Positions 20,427 to 31,689 of a stretch of DNA of 64,000 nucleotides are shown piece by piece. Position 1 is the stretch's first letter. Each line of letters begins with the position of its first letter. This DNA comes from Cordylochernes scorpioides (taxonomy: Eukaryota > Arthropoda > Arachnida > Pseudoscorpiones > Chernetidae): contig CP092870.1 of NCBI GenBank assembly GCA_030710605.1, positions 96,303,400 through 96,367,399 on the forward strand, written 5' to 3'. Under the pieces are notes generated by a model, which worked only from the letters and a program-made list of their open reading frames with translations, was not told the origin of the DNA and made no database searches. The position numbers and the translations under genes are program-made.

Positions 20427-21819
20427 TTATACATCTCTTAAGCACACAGACAAGAACTAAGGGGATAAAAAATATATAAATAGACTACTTTTCAACTTGT
20501 ACACACACAATAGAATTATTTCAACTTTTTAAACCAAATATCAAAATCCTCAAATCATATCTCACTCTGTGTGCATCTTAATTCAATTTCAAGATCAAGT
20601 AAACCTCTGCTGAATATTGTAGTGAGAATATCTCTAAGCTACCCAAAACTTTTTCCCTCAAAAGTAATTAGTTCTTTTTTTTTTGTATATTCAGGAAAAA
20701 TAATGTATAACCCTTCTTTATTTCAAAAGCCTATTTCAATCATTTTTCAAATCCCAACCATTGAAAAAAAAAAAATACCACTTAACCAATCATAATTCAA
20801 GGTCACCACTATACATTGACCGTATATGTCTCATCAATATATATTTGTAAAAGTAAAAAAGAGAAGAATATAATACCTGATATAAAAATACAAAACAACA
20901 ACGATGTTAATTGGTGCACAACTCCTTCAAGTGCCTTTTCTAGGTAGGGTATATGAAGACCAACACCCAGTTTCCATAAGTTCCTATAAGTTAGGTTATG
21001 TACATAGCTATGGTCTAGAAATGGCCTTAATTTGGACTAAGGAAGTTCTGAAGATTAAGGCCAATATGTGTGTCTGTTAAATAACCCATTCAGATTCTAT
21101 AACAGTATACATAGAATAAACACAAATCAATTGAAAACACCATTTACGATTTGTAAAAAAAAAAGAAAAAAAAAAAGTTAAGAACTCCAGTGAGGAAGAA
21201 ACCTAAAAAAACGTCCATACTTCAAGACTCTCCTAGAGGTGGTCTCTCATTGGGAGGTTGGATTAGATAGGCCATTTTCGATTTTTACAAAAGCGATCGC
21301 TCAGGAATGTTGTGTTGGTTCAAGAAAACATATTGATAAAAAGTAGCGATATTAAATAAATAAGGGTAGAGGTATATTTTAAAATAGGCAAAATGACGTG
21401 CGCGTGAGAGAAAAAAAAAACCGCATGCGTAGCTCACGCCCAAATGGAAACAAAACACAAAATAGACGCCACAACAAAATGAAGTTAGTAACCGAGTAAT
21501 TGCAGAAGATACAGACAGACGAAGGTCATCGGTCGCAAGCTGTCAAACCGTAGGCAACGCCGTGTAAGCGGAGGGAAATTTGAACATCAACTCGCGATAA
21601 GAGTCTTCCAAAATAAATTCAAAAATTGAAAGAAAAAAAAGAAGTTATGTACCTTAGCAGCAGTGTGTTGGTAAAGTAATAGAGAAAACGTTGACGAGTT
21701 TAGACTTTTTTTTCTTGAGAAAGAGAAAACGGGGAGAGTAGAGTAAAAGGGGCGGTAATCGGTTCCTCAGAGTTTGGTAGACAAAACGTAGATCTCAAGT
21801 GGGAGAAATGGGTACGTAC
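20427..21819. other. Intron DNA between exons 9 and 8
   Basis: AT-rich with A-runs (20763-20773, 21157-21178). A tail-like AACAACAACGATG at 20897 suggests a small LINE-B-type remnant. GC rises from about 21370 toward exon 8. No exon with consistent phase was recognised. Confidence 0.4.
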
Positions 21820-21873
21820 CTTTGCCGGCGCTTCAACGCCTTGAAAACGTCGAAGATGGACTGGGTCCCCATT
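21820..21873 (-). CDS. IRAG/LRMP-like gene, exon 8
   Basis: 54 bases between TTACTCTGAAGAG, preceded by a long C-run, and the donor AAAG|GTACGT. With AG carried from exon 7 it reads R-MGTQSIFDVFKALKRRQ and leaves phase 2. It contains an ATG in good position, so it could also start a short isoform from the GC-rich block at 21890-22330. The family match is not strong by itself; splice sites, phase and strand support it. Confidence 0.65.
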
Positions 21874-21889
21874 CTCTTCAGAGTAAGAG

Positions 21890-22330
21890 AGGAGGAGGGG
21901 GGGGGGGGGGGGGGGGGGCAACGCTTGTGTTGACAACGCCTCACGTGCGGCGGTCAGCGGGACGTCGCCCGATTTAGACGGCGGTGGCAAGAGAGCGGAC
22001 AGATGGTACGCAGTCGGTGGTGACGACGGATGTTAAGGCTGCACTTGGAGCGGTGCCAACGTCGATAAGGTGGTGCTGGTGGTGGTAGCTGTTGCTGCCC
22101 GCTGACGCAATCGACCCAGGATCGAAGCCAAGGGCCAAAGTCCACCCCCCTCTTCAATAACCCTCCTCGCGGTTGAAAGGAAATTGTAACGGCTCCGGCG
22201 CGGAGCATCGCCCCGGTGAACATCTAGGCCGACGGTCAACGATTGGCTCGCTCAACTTCTCCGACACAACACCGTGCCGTCTTCAACCTTCATTCAACCA
22301 CGATATAACCGTTTTGACCGCGAACGCCAA
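21890..22330. other. GC-rich block with a 20-base G-run
   Basis: A G-run of about 22 at 21897-21918, then CpG-rich DNA to 22330 that stands out from the AT-rich intron. It lies between exons 7 and 8 and could be an internal promoter for a short form starting at the exon 8 ATG. No TATA or initiator is recognisable. Open frames here are proline/serine-biased and lack homology I know. Confidence 0.4.
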
Positions 22331-22441
22331 TTTTTACCTTAAATCATGGGGAGATTGATTCATAAAAAAAATATATCAAAAAACTTTAACGAAGATCGAC
22401 TCTGGATTTTTTTTTTTTCCAGGGAAAGTAACAAAACTCAC

Positions 22442-22539
22442 CTGAGGGGCTTGTCCTTGTGGAGTCCCATCTTACGCAGGAGGTCGTCGGACAGACTGGG
22501 GAAGGGCTTCACGCTATCCGGCGCCAGGCTATCAGGGGC
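22442..22539 (-). CDS. IRAG/LRMP-like gene, exon 7
   Basis: 98 bases between GGTTTCAG and CTCAG|GTGAGT, both strong sites. Phase 0 entry reads APDSLAPDSVKPFPSLSDDL and continues LRKMGLHKDKPL, leaving AG (phase 2) for exon 8. Codon choice is GC-rich against the surrounding intron. I do not recognise a domain in this segment alone. Confidence 0.8.
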
Positions 22540-22637
22540 CTGAAACCAACAACAGAGTCAAATCTAGGTACACTCCTCACTAGATTCATCTACCGAAAAG
22601 ACTTGAGAGCACAACGCCAATAGAGCAAACTTGACAA

Positions 22638-23283
22638 TGTTACCACATGTGGGTACATGATTGGTGCAAGAAGATCGTTATTCATTCACCAAAACTGGGT
22701 GATACCGTAGCGGTTCTTGAAAGTCCGCATAGTTATTTCCTTCTAGGTAACATCCTCTTGTATTTTGAAAGCGAAAGCACGTCCTAGTTAAGTGCAAAAA
22801 TGCCCTCCCTCCCTCCATCTTCACATACAACAATATATTTCAAAATCTGCATTTAATCATTGATCACGACCAAAATCCTCAAAGCCAAACACACCCTAGG
22901 GATAGCTTTGGGAAAAACCTTCCAAAGAACAAATCTTGAGATCAGAAAGTGGATACAACCCTGATTGGATTGATAATATATTTAGTGCTCACCTTATTGG
23001 TTACCAGTCGCACGCCAACAAGAAACGTGTTTTGTTTTAATCACCGGCATCCTAATAACCAAAACTACGTACTTCCCAATCAGTCAGTTATCTAAGCAAC
23101 GAGGTAAGGACTCTCCGAGAACTGTACCGTATACGGTCCCCACTCGGGGTGATAGTAAAGGCCAAGTGCGATTAAATCAGCCCGGATAGGTTCTTAGACC
23201 AACATTGTATATATAGGCAGAATAATCCCCCCCCGTATTTCTTCAAATAAAGACTGTATTGGAGAGACTCATGTGTTGTTACA
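22638..23283 (+). repeat. Possible solo LTR
   Basis: Starts TGTTACC and ends GTTGTTACA. Near its right end are GTATATATAGGCAG (TATA-like), AAATAAAGACTG (poly(A) signal-like, 23248) and a short tail, which is the promoter-to-R-to-U5 order of an LTR. No clean target duplication was found (ACAA against CCAA), so this rests on layout only. Confidence 0.4.
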
Positions 23284-23879
23284 CCAAGTTGCTGCTTGAT
23301 TCATTGTTTTCTCTTCACACTTATTAATTAGCTTTTCCGGGCGAGTTTCCATTATCAAGTACACAAGGAAGATAATAATAGTAACAAATACCTTGCAAAA
23401 TAGTTATTCTATTTATTTTCTTGAAGAATGCAATCTGGTCCAGAGGTTTTCGCTTCCGTACTCCTGTCAACTCTTGTTCTCTCTCCGCGCCAACCTTCCA
23501 AGAGATGTGAAGTCGTGACACGGCGTTTCCAAATATAAATAATAAGAATAATGTACTTTGTCAAAAATATATATATAAGTAATTAATTTCAAAAATTCTA
23601 AGATAAAATCTTGCTGTATCGTGTCAATCAAACATGATGCAGCAATATATATCACAATAGAGCGCCGTGCTCGAAAGCTTAAATCTTTTCATCCAACAAA
23701 ATGACACGCTCGACAACCGACTGACTTTATTTTAAGAAAAAAATACATAACCCCTGAGAGTTCCAGGTGGATCGAACGCTCCAGCAGTCTAAGTAATCAG
23801 TTCTAGTCACGGCTTGTAGAGATGAACCTTGTTGTCTGGGAGGAACAACGCGGACCAAACCATACAAGTCGAGTCAGTC
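23284..23879. other. Intron DNA, nothing recognised
   Basis: AT-rich DNA with no supported gene. A minus-strand open frame near 23440-23520 has no splice sites in phase. Confidence 0.4.
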
Positions 23880-24255
23880 ATAAAGTTGTCTGTGCCTAAG
23901 AAAAAGCTGGGTAGTTGAACTACCCTCCGACTGGGTGCGAGGCCGAGTGCTGCCGTCGCTGTGAAGAAGCTAGCTAGCAACGAAACGTTATCTCCACCCA
24001 TTACATTAAGACATCCATCCCCCAAAGAATGGGGTGCAATAAAAGGAGGTCACCCTTGCCGTGGAGAGGTCAATGAAGCTATCTGTGCCTAAGAAAAGGC
24101 TGGGTAGTCGAACTACCCTCCGACTGGGTGTGAAGCCGAGTGCTGCCGTCGCTGTGACGAAGCGTTATCTCCACCCATTACGTTAAGGCATCCATCCCAC
24201 GAAGAATGGGGTGCAGTAAAAGGAGGTCACCCCTGCCGTGGAGAGGTCGATGAAG
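23880..24255. repeat. Tandem duplication, two units of about 180 bp
   Basis: Units 23886-24070 and 24074-24255 both contain CTGTGCCTAAGAAAA, GTCGAACTACCCTCCGACTG (one difference), GTGCTGCCGTCGCTGTGA, CGTTATCTCCACCCATTAC and GAATGGGGTGCA(A/G)TAAAAGG. Unit 1 has a small insertion around AAGCTAGCTAGCAACG. It is GC-richer than its surroundings and has no recognised coding or RNA identity. Confidence 0.85.
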
Positions 24256-26113
24256 CTATCGATTGCCGTCAGCCAGGTGGGATCAATCGCTCCCAACTTC
24301 CCGCCTCGAACTGACGCATGCGTGCGCATCTCCTAAATCCCCTTAATCTCAGCCAGTTAATAAGCCCATTAGATCGGTAACAGCCGGGGGCAATCGACCA
24401 GGCCATTTAGTACCTTTCCTTGATCGATGTGGGCCCTCTTGGAGCGGAGAGAACACAAATTGATTCTCTAAATCTCGGTGTAACCATTCCTAAGGCGATT
24501 ATTAGTTCGTGTAGATGAATATAAAGGAAGCTCTATCGGTATAATTTACCTTGCAGGCCTTAATTGGCTTATAGGGCGATATAGGATGTCCGGTTTAGTC
24601 GCCTGATAATCTACACTGCACTCTACACTGACAAACTCGTACTTTGTTGGCTTTTCTTGATTTATCAAGGCTTTTTTTTTTTTTAGCAATATATTTTTGG
24701 AAGTAAAAAAAAAACGATTAGTATAGATTTATTCTGATAGAAGGCACAAAACCCATCAGCAACGTTGTTGTTACACGAGATACTTCTTTCTTAATTTAAA
24801 AACCTCATTTTGTATTGTTTCCATACGTTTAAAAACGAGAAATAAAACCATAAAAAGTACGAATTATTCTTTTAAAACCAAATAAAACAACTTCTCCACT
24901 GAGAGGCAAGCCCTACCAATATTTTTCATAGCTGTAAGAAAAGTATGAAAGTTTGTTTGATTAGGAAAATAAACATTCTCATGCTTTATTTCTTATACAT
25001 AGATGTTATTGGCTCATGTGTAATAAACAAGTATTTCGGTCTAGATGTTCTAATGGGATTTCTCCGTCGCGCCTATGTAACTATGGACCCATGGAACAAC
25101 CAGTCTCTAGCATAATCTGGCTGGTAAGATTGAAAGGTAACAAGAGATCGACAACAAGCAAACATCGCTCTATCTGGGCTGATTGATGGGCGGCTGTGGC
25201 AATGCTGCTAAAAATATCGCCACGCCCATCTGAAGTCTGAATCCTGAAAAGAGAAAACCCAATCCCATCCCCATTTAGTACAATCTAAATACATGACTCC
25301 CTTATGAAAATATAATCAACTGTTTGAAATTTTGGAAATTGTTGACACAAAATTAAATAAATGACTTCATCAACTGTTAAGATCGTCTACACACGCTCCT
25401 ACATACAGAAACAGCATTCAATCTTGATGGAAAAAAAAAAAACATATGATACAAATAAAGATTAGTTGGCGAAAGAATAAGGAGACCAAACATAACCAGG
25501 TCACCTTCATTGGTAAATATACATATTGGCGTATCCGCCTTTTTTTGAAAATTAAATATATTAAATGAGGAATTTTAAACCAAGTTTCACACACGTACGT
25601 AGCTCAGTGTATCCTGTATTCTCATATAAAAAGAAAGTAAATGTATTTGGATGAAGGAAGGATAGAAATTAATACATTCTACAAACAAGTGAATTAAATT
25701 GTTACAACCACTACCACAACAAAAGTAAAAGCTATAAAACAATAGCAGTAAACAGGCTGAATATACGAAAAAGTGGAACAAAGTGTAGTTTGAGGGATTA
25801 TGTAGTAGATAAGTGCGAATATATAAGCTAAAGGACCACAGGGAACAACAAAAAAGAATCAAACCGAAGGTGAAAAGAAGGCCGCCGACCAAACGTACCA
25901 GCTGTAAGAGGATATCCCGGGCTGACGTCAATGACGGAACTGCTGCGTTGTAAACAAAGATGCCTAAGCGAGGCGCTATCTGGCAGCAAACATTTTTATC
26001 TTCCCCACTCCATGTCGTTGCCGTCGAGAACGGTTTTTTTTTTTTGATTAAAATTTCCAACGTGAATCTCTCTAGTTTCACTTATAGCTTCGCGTCCTCC
26101 CATTTTAATAATA
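24256..26113. other. Intron DNA, nothing firm
   Basis: Includes a GC-richer section (24256-24640) without recognisable features, then AT-rich DNA. A CRE-like palindrome TGACGTCA sits at 25922-25929 next to CAATGACGG, in a GC-richer patch (25880-26000). No exon was recognised. Confidence 0.4.
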
Positions 26114-26505
26114 CAGTAGAACCTCTCTGTAATCAATTCACAGGTTCTTTCTGAGCCTTGAGATGAGGGGAGAACGTGACTTATTGTCTGGAGGAGGACT
26201 CTTTGTCGTTGGGGGAATCTACTGGACTGTACATAACTGTATATATTTTACTCCTTTATTTTATCCCTCTTTTTATAATTATTATATACTACTACCATTG
26301 ACTTGTGTATGATGTCAATAAAATATTTTTAAATCTCAAAATCTCTGTAAAGGACAACACCTAATTGCAGAGCAAAAAGTGTCCTTTATGAAGAGGTGTC
26401 CTCTTACAGGAGAGTTGTTAAATAGTAAAAAAATGGTAATTCTGACAATGAAAACTGTCCTTTGTAGAGAGGTGTCGTCCTCTAGCCGGAGTGTCCTCTC
26501 AACTG
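26114..26505. mobile_element. pogo/Tigger-like MITE, interrupted
   Basis: Ends CAGTAGAACCTCTCTGTAA and TGTCCTCTCAACTG, flanked by TA (26112-26113, 26506-26507). The internal repeats AAAGTGTCC, GAGAGGTGTC and AATAGTAAAAA match copies at 26998, 32570, 45185 and 53401. An unrelated 209-bp piece (26133-26341) with a 9-bp duplication TCTCTGTAA splits it. Confidence 0.8.
26133..26341 (+). mobile_element. Short retroposon inserted in a MITE
   Basis: Flanked by TCTCTGTAA (26124-26132 and 26342-26350). The 3' part has GTCAATAAAATATTTTTAAA, a poly(A)-signal-like end. GTCTGGAGGA(G/C)GACTCT is shared with 52147-52170, which also ends TCAATAAAATTG, so this is a family with at least two members. Confidence 0.7.
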
Positions 26506-26997
26506 TAATAATAAAAAGTGGAATTACAAAAGGGAATATTCACGAGGTTTTAAACCTACAAATATGACGATTGTAATAAAACCTTACACCGCTAAATTAC
26601 AGAATAAGGAGATCAAGCGCCAGTTCTCTATAATACAAAGAATAAAAAGCTTATTAGCAAAATACATTTATAAATACAACTCTGAAATAAATTTGTCTTT
26701 ATACAGATAGAGTGAAAAAAAAAAAAAAAAGAGATAAGATTTTTAAAAAAGCAATCTTCTAGCTAATATAGAATTCCGTTATTCAATGTCTCTCCGAGCT
26801 AAAGAAACACTACACGTTGATTGGTTGGTTAAGATCACGTGACGGTAAACGGTTAATCAAGAGTTCGGTAAAACGTAACTCTCGGGGAAAAAAAAAAAAA
26901 CCTTTAAAATGTTATTTCTAACAAGTAGATTCCATCGTGTTGTGGAAATTTCAGAAAAAAAGTAGTTGATTAGATATTTAAAACAAGTATATTGGTA

Positions 26998-27155
26998 CAG
27001 TAGCACCTCTCTCTTGCTGTAAGGCACACCACTTTGATGCAGAGCCAAAGTGTCCTTTAGAGATAGGTGTCTTCTTACCGGAGAGTTGCTAAATAGTAAA
27101 AACAGTAATTTCGGCGATGATAGAGAGGTATTCTCTATAGCTGGAGGTTCTACTG
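26998..27155. mobile_element. pogo/Tigger-like MITE
   Basis: 158 bp, CAGTAGCACCTCTCTC to GGAGGTTCTACTG, TA on both sides (26996-26997 and 27156-27157). Same internal text as the 26114 copy. Confidence 0.85.
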
Positions 27156-27579
27156 TATTGCTTTCACAATTAATATATACAGTTTATATGCGATTTCGTA
27201 CACCAAGGGGATTCTAGCCCAAATCGCATTCAGATCAAGGAGCAGAGAAAAGGTAGAAGTACTTAAATAGATAGGAAGGCGATAATGAAATTGCACATGG
27301 ATAAGACAAGTAGGTTGATGTGTTTTGGGCAATATTCTCTCCAATTCCTTCTATATAGTCCCAGCCCAAAGCAGCCTTACATATATCCACATATGATATC
27401 CACATTACATGGATACGCACTAAGGTGTACGATTGTATCGTCCAGATTGGCGATCCTATAGTTTTCATAGATGTGTATAACATTTTAAAAAACCAATTGC
27501 CATCTATCGATATAAAAGTTGTAATACATTTTTTTTTTTTAAATTGGCAATGAGTTTCTATTACAATATCTCATCAAAT

Positions 27580-27779
27580 GGGGGGGAGAAGTCCGACCAC
27601 ACCTCCCTGCGGTCCCCCCTGGACCCTTGGAATATTCGACCAAATTCTGGTCCAAGGTGACTAACGTGGCAACGGCACCCATTTTCCAATGAAGAGCAGA
27701 TAGTAGATATTGCTGCTGCTGTGATGGAGATGCATGGAGACATCTAAGACTCTTCTTTGGACACGACAACAACAACAAC
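27580..27779 (+). mobile_element. (AAC)n-tailed retroposon with 12-bp TSD
   Basis: 200 bp ending ACGACAACAACAACAAC, flanked by ATCTCATCAAAT at 27568-27579 and 27780-27791. GAGACATCT and CTCTTC before the tail are shared with the truncated copy at 52498-52574. Confidence 0.85.
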
Positions 27780-27791
27780 ATCTCATCAAAT

Positions 27792-28363
27792 ATATAGAGA
27801 ATAGTCTCTAGAGATTATATTTTGATGAGATATGTTAAAATAAACTCATTTCCAAAAAAAAAATGTATTACAACTTTCATAGATGTAAAACGAACATTAA
27901 CAATGGCGTTTTAACTTGGTGGTATCCATTTACTGGCCTCAGGATGTCGTATTAAGGATAAAAAGAAGTCTCATAGATATTCTCTCTTTCTAGACACATG
28001 CTGTATTTGCCATTATCCTTACATACCGCCATGATATCACGGTCACAGTCAAGTAACTTGTCTTGTACATTTTTCTCATCTAGATGGCTGTTACCCTGGG
28101 GATATGATGTCGTGCAGCGCCATAAACATTTGTCGAATATTTATAGAGAACGCTATCATCATCCCAACTATAAACTCTCAAATATGTACGCCTGAATTGT
28201 TTCTCCCTAAATTCTTATTGCAGCCTTACAAACTGTGTGTAAGTAACCCTAGACTCCTGGAAAAAGTAATTGTGAAAGGAAAGATAAAAAAAATGAAGGT
28301 TTAGATAAAGTCTATGAAGAAATGGTACCTAGGAAAGAGTATCCAAGGAGAGAGGTCTTGTTC
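27792..28363. other. Intron DNA, nothing recognised
   Basis: AT-rich, no supported feature. ATTTTTTTTTTTAAATTGG at 27530 and AAAAAAAATGTATTACAACT at 27857 form an imperfect inverted pair around the retroposon at 27580. Confidence 0.4.
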
Positions 28364-28620
28364 CAAAATAACTTTATTAGGTACCGCTCAAAAAAGAGCA
28401 ACCTAGCTTATGTTATTTACATGAGAAATATGAACAGGTTCTTAGCAGAAAAAAAAAAGTGTACAATTCGGGATTCGATTCCGGTTAATGGCTGTCGGGA
28501 ATCGAGGGTTTTAACCTCTCGTCCATCGACTTCTTTTTTAAAAAAGTGCCCAATACGGGATTCGATCCCAGGTCCTGACTGTGAAAATCGACGGTTTATA
28601 CAACTACACCGCCCAGAAGA
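28364..28620 (-). mobile_element. SINE2 copy plus second tRNA-like head
   Basis: The minus strand reads GTCGATGGACGAGAGG (A-box region) and then a GGAATCGAATCCCG B box, followed by a tail with AGCTAGGTTGCTCTTTTTTG and CGGTACCTAATAAAG. A second head with GGGATCGAATCCCG lies at 28545-28620. SINE2 shares the text just after the B box (CCGCATTGGACAC in better copies) with SINE1, so the two families are related. Confidence 0.7.
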
Positions 28621-28984
28621 GAGATACGACCCAGAACAATCCATCCCCAACGGGAAGGAAATGCGTGCAGGCTCAACAGCAAACACAAGCCGTATTCCCT
28701 GCACGTCCGCGACGCCCCAGAATCTGTGCCAGACTACAAAAGAATCCGCAGAATGGATTCCTTATAGCATATTCTCTTGAATCTGTTGGGCTTTTTTTTT
28801 TTTTAATTAAGTTGTCAATAGAAAAAAAATACCGAGTAGTATTTATGCCACGATTACATTATCAAACAAAAAAATAACATTATTTCGTAGCCCTTTTTCG
28901 AGATAACTATCATCTACTTTTTAAGGTCATTTAAAAAAATCGAGACGGTACAAGTATTCCATTCTCTGTGCATCATAAAGCTAT

Positions 28985-29165
28985 CTTTTTTTTTATTTTT
29001 TACTAGGTGCCGCTCAAAAAGAGAAACCTAGCTTATGATATTTACAACAATGAAGTGAAGGCTATTCACATATTAAAACAAAGTGTCCAATGCGGGATTC
29101 GAGCCCGGTTCATGGCTGTCGGGAATCGAGGGTGTTACCCACTCGTCTCTCCACCGACTTCTTAT
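28985..29165 (-). mobile_element. SINE2 copy
   Basis: Minus strand: AAGTCGGTGGAGAGACGAGT, then ACCGGGCTCGAATCCCGCAT, then the TTTTTGAGCGGCACCTAGT tail. About 170 bp, no TSD recognised. Confidence 0.75.
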
Positions 29166-29512
29166 ATCTTACATTAAAAAGTATCTATTTGCATTTAGGT
29201 AGCAGGGAGAGGGGGAGGATGCTGTATGTATATAAATGATTTTTCGCTAAAAGGAGTAAAGAAAAACGAGACTTCAAAGAAGCTCATTATAGATGTCAAA
29301 TATATAGAAGCGGTGTTCATACATAGAAAATTCCAAAATTAAACAACCATTTACATCAACAAATCAGCATTACCAAAGAGTTGTCAACGATATCCTCCCC
29401 ACAAAGCTACTCAACTTAAACCAACTTTATGAAATTAAAAGATGAGAAATGAGAAGAGACAATGTGGATTTAAAAAAACGATTCGACTTCGGGAGAGAAC
29501 CAAATGTTCTTC

Positions 29513-29690
29513 TTGCTTGTTCCAAAATCAATTTATTAGGTACTGCTCAAAAAGAGCAACCTAGTTTATGATATTTGTAACAATGAAAAATATATGAAGA
29601 TTATTCACATATTAAACAAAATATTAACGTGGGATTCAATCCCGGTTCATGGCTGTCGGGAATCGAGGGTGTTACCTACTCGACAAAAGA
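29513..29690 (-). mobile_element. SINE2 copy
   Basis: Same order of parts as the 28985 copy, with a decayed B box (GGGATTGAATCCC) and the TTGAGCAGTACCTAATAAAT tail. The following 29691-29830 is GC-richer and unassigned. Confidence 0.7.
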
Positions 29691-29829
29691 ACCCAATAGG
29701 GGAAGAAAAAAAGACCGCAGTCAAATGTGTGTCGACGGGTAGAGAAAGGGGAGCAGTGAGGTATAAACTCCCTCTACACAGGGCCGGAGAGGAAGCCGAG
29801 GGTTCAGGTCAAGGTAACCCGATACACGA

Positions 29830-30135
29830 CAACAATCTCGTCAACTTTCCTCCGTGTCAGACATTTTATACAGCACTCTTTTACCACTTCACAACACACC
29901 CTCATTTTTTTTTTCAATGTATGTAATAAATTTTTACTAAAACGAAATACAAATTTCTATAGTTCTTATTTTGGCCACTTAGGAGTAGGCACTAGTAGGG
30001 CTAAAAATAAATTTAATTGATTATTATTTTGGCACAAAGTGTTTTTTTTTAAACAAAACTATTTAACCTGATAGCCAGATGCTGAATATATATAAATTTG
30101 ACTAGTATAATACAGTGTTGGGCATTAAAAAAATT
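29830..30135. other. Intron DNA, nothing recognised
   Basis: AT-rich. CAGTGTTGGGCATT at 30113-30126 looks like a hAT-type terminal sequence leading into the palindromic array, but no partner end was found. Confidence 0.35.
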
Positions 30136-30300
30136 ATTTTGCAATTAAATTGAAGTGCAATTAACAATTAATTAATTGTTAATTAGAAAAGTGCAATTAA
30201 CAATTAATTAATTGTTAATTGTATGAATACAATTAACAATTAATTAATTGTTAATTGTAAAAAATACAATTAACAATTGATTAATTGTTAATTGTGAAAA
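30136..30300. repeat. Four tandem copies of a 28-bp perfect palindrome
   Basis: The core CAATTAACAATTAA and its mirror TTAATTGTTAATTG form a perfect 28-bp palindrome. It occurs four times at about 38-40 bp spacing with short variable linkers (AGAAAAGTG, TATGAATA, TAAAAAATA). The first copy lacks its last two bases and the fourth carries one change (AATTGATTAATT). Confidence 0.92.
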
Positions 30301-30304
30301 TTAC

Positions 30305-30513
30305 AAAAACTTGAGGAAGTGGAAAGTCTTTGAGATCTCTGGTTGTCTATTTTTTTATTTTTAATGAGACAGGTAATTTTGTTCACACTTGGTTATCTCG
30401 ATATACGGTCTTCAATAAAGGCCACTATGTATCAATTATCTTTCAGAGTTATTATCTCAATCCCAATATAACTACTAAAAGGTACAACCTTCCTTAAGTT
30501 TTGTCCATGAGTG
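30305..30513. mobile_element. MITE, CACTCATGGAC family, left end damaged
   Basis: AAAACTTGAGGAAGTGGAAA at the left and TTTTGTCCATGAGTG at the right, with the same interior as the 20221 copy (GGTAATTTTGTTCACACTTG). The first bases of the left inverted repeat are lost next to the palindromic array. Confidence 0.75.
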
Positions 30514-31689
30514 CATGTATGGATGATACATTTGCAAATTGGATCGCAGGTTTTGAAAAATTCAATGGCTAATGAGGCCCAATCAAAATGGATCTATCTG
30601 ACATCATCATTGGCTACTTACTTCACTCAAGTTGGAAGCTGGTACGTCACGTCCTTATATAGTTGGCCCTATTCCTTTCTCTTTAAATGTTTTTTTTTTT
30701 TTTTTTTTCTTATTCAATTTTGAAAAATTCTTTCTTGAAAGAACTCCGTGTATTGTGCACTGATAAAAAAAAAGAATATTTCAATTTTTCTCGTTACAGG
30801 TGAAAAAAAAAAGCAACAATTTGATTCAGACATTGAAGAATAAAAAAAAAAAAACACATGGTTTAGAGTTAATAGTTCTGAAAGAGATTTGAATTTTCAC
30901 GTCTTCTTTTTTTTTTTGTATCATAACAAGTGGCTTGTTCAAAACCTGTCAAAGTGATGGACACCTGCGAATACAGACAGTACTACTCTGACTTACTCAA
31001 GATAGTTTAAATCATACTTGAAATATAGGTGCTGATCATTATAATTGAATAAAGATATTTGCAGACTTTATTAAAATAATCAGCACACAATTGCGCTGTG
31101 AATCTATATTATATATGTGTTGCATAGCTTTGAAGAGCCAGTAGCCTGATGAAGCACAACCACGAGAAAGCTTGCCTTACATTTTTAAAAGAAACTGCAA
31201 ATATTTTATCTTTATACTCAACAATAGTTTGAAGGGGGGAAGACCAAACAATTATTTTTGTTGGATATTTTTTTAAACTATCTCTTTATTAAACTCGAGA
31301 CTAAATTGTACCCATGACTTATGTCATTTTTCTTGGCTTCTAATTAGCATGTAATAACTGATAGCAACAACTGAGTATTCCAGTAGTCATTTGCTTCTCA
31401 AACCATTAACCTTTACCTTACATATGGTGGGGGGGGGGGGGGGGAGTTATTTCCCTTCAGGACTTATTTGCATCTCTAATTCATTTAAACGTTAGTAGAG
31501 AAATTGCAGAGAGAGGGAAAAAAAAAAAAAATTACAAAACTCTCAATACAATGAGGTCATTTTTTCTTCTTCTAAATTATCACACAAGTATATGTATGCT
31601 ATGGGCTATGATAACCATGGTGGGAAATTAGTGACAGCTTTTGATCTACTGTAAGTACCTCACATGTTAGAAAGCAATTTGATGCTTGT
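30514..31689. other. Intron DNA, nothing recognised
   Basis: T- and A-runs (30689-30708, 30842-30854) and a 17-base G-run at 31429-31445. No gene supported. Confidence 0.45.

Noticed and set aside
22638..23283. Confident solo LTR call
   Set aside because: TATA-like and AATAAA-like signals are in order, but there is no matching target duplication and no second copy in the window; listed only at low confidence.
23880..24255. CRISPR-like or satellite array
   Set aside because: Only two long units are present in a eukaryotic intron, with no spacers.
25922..25929. CRE palindrome TGACGTCA as a promoter
   Set aside because: A single 8-base match in intron DNA with no transcript evidence is expected by chance.
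28468..29165. tRNA genes suggested by perfect B boxes in SINE1 and SINE2 heads
   Set aside because: No acceptor stem pairing and no anticodon arm could be drawn. The heads are tRNA-derived SINE promoters, not tRNA genes.
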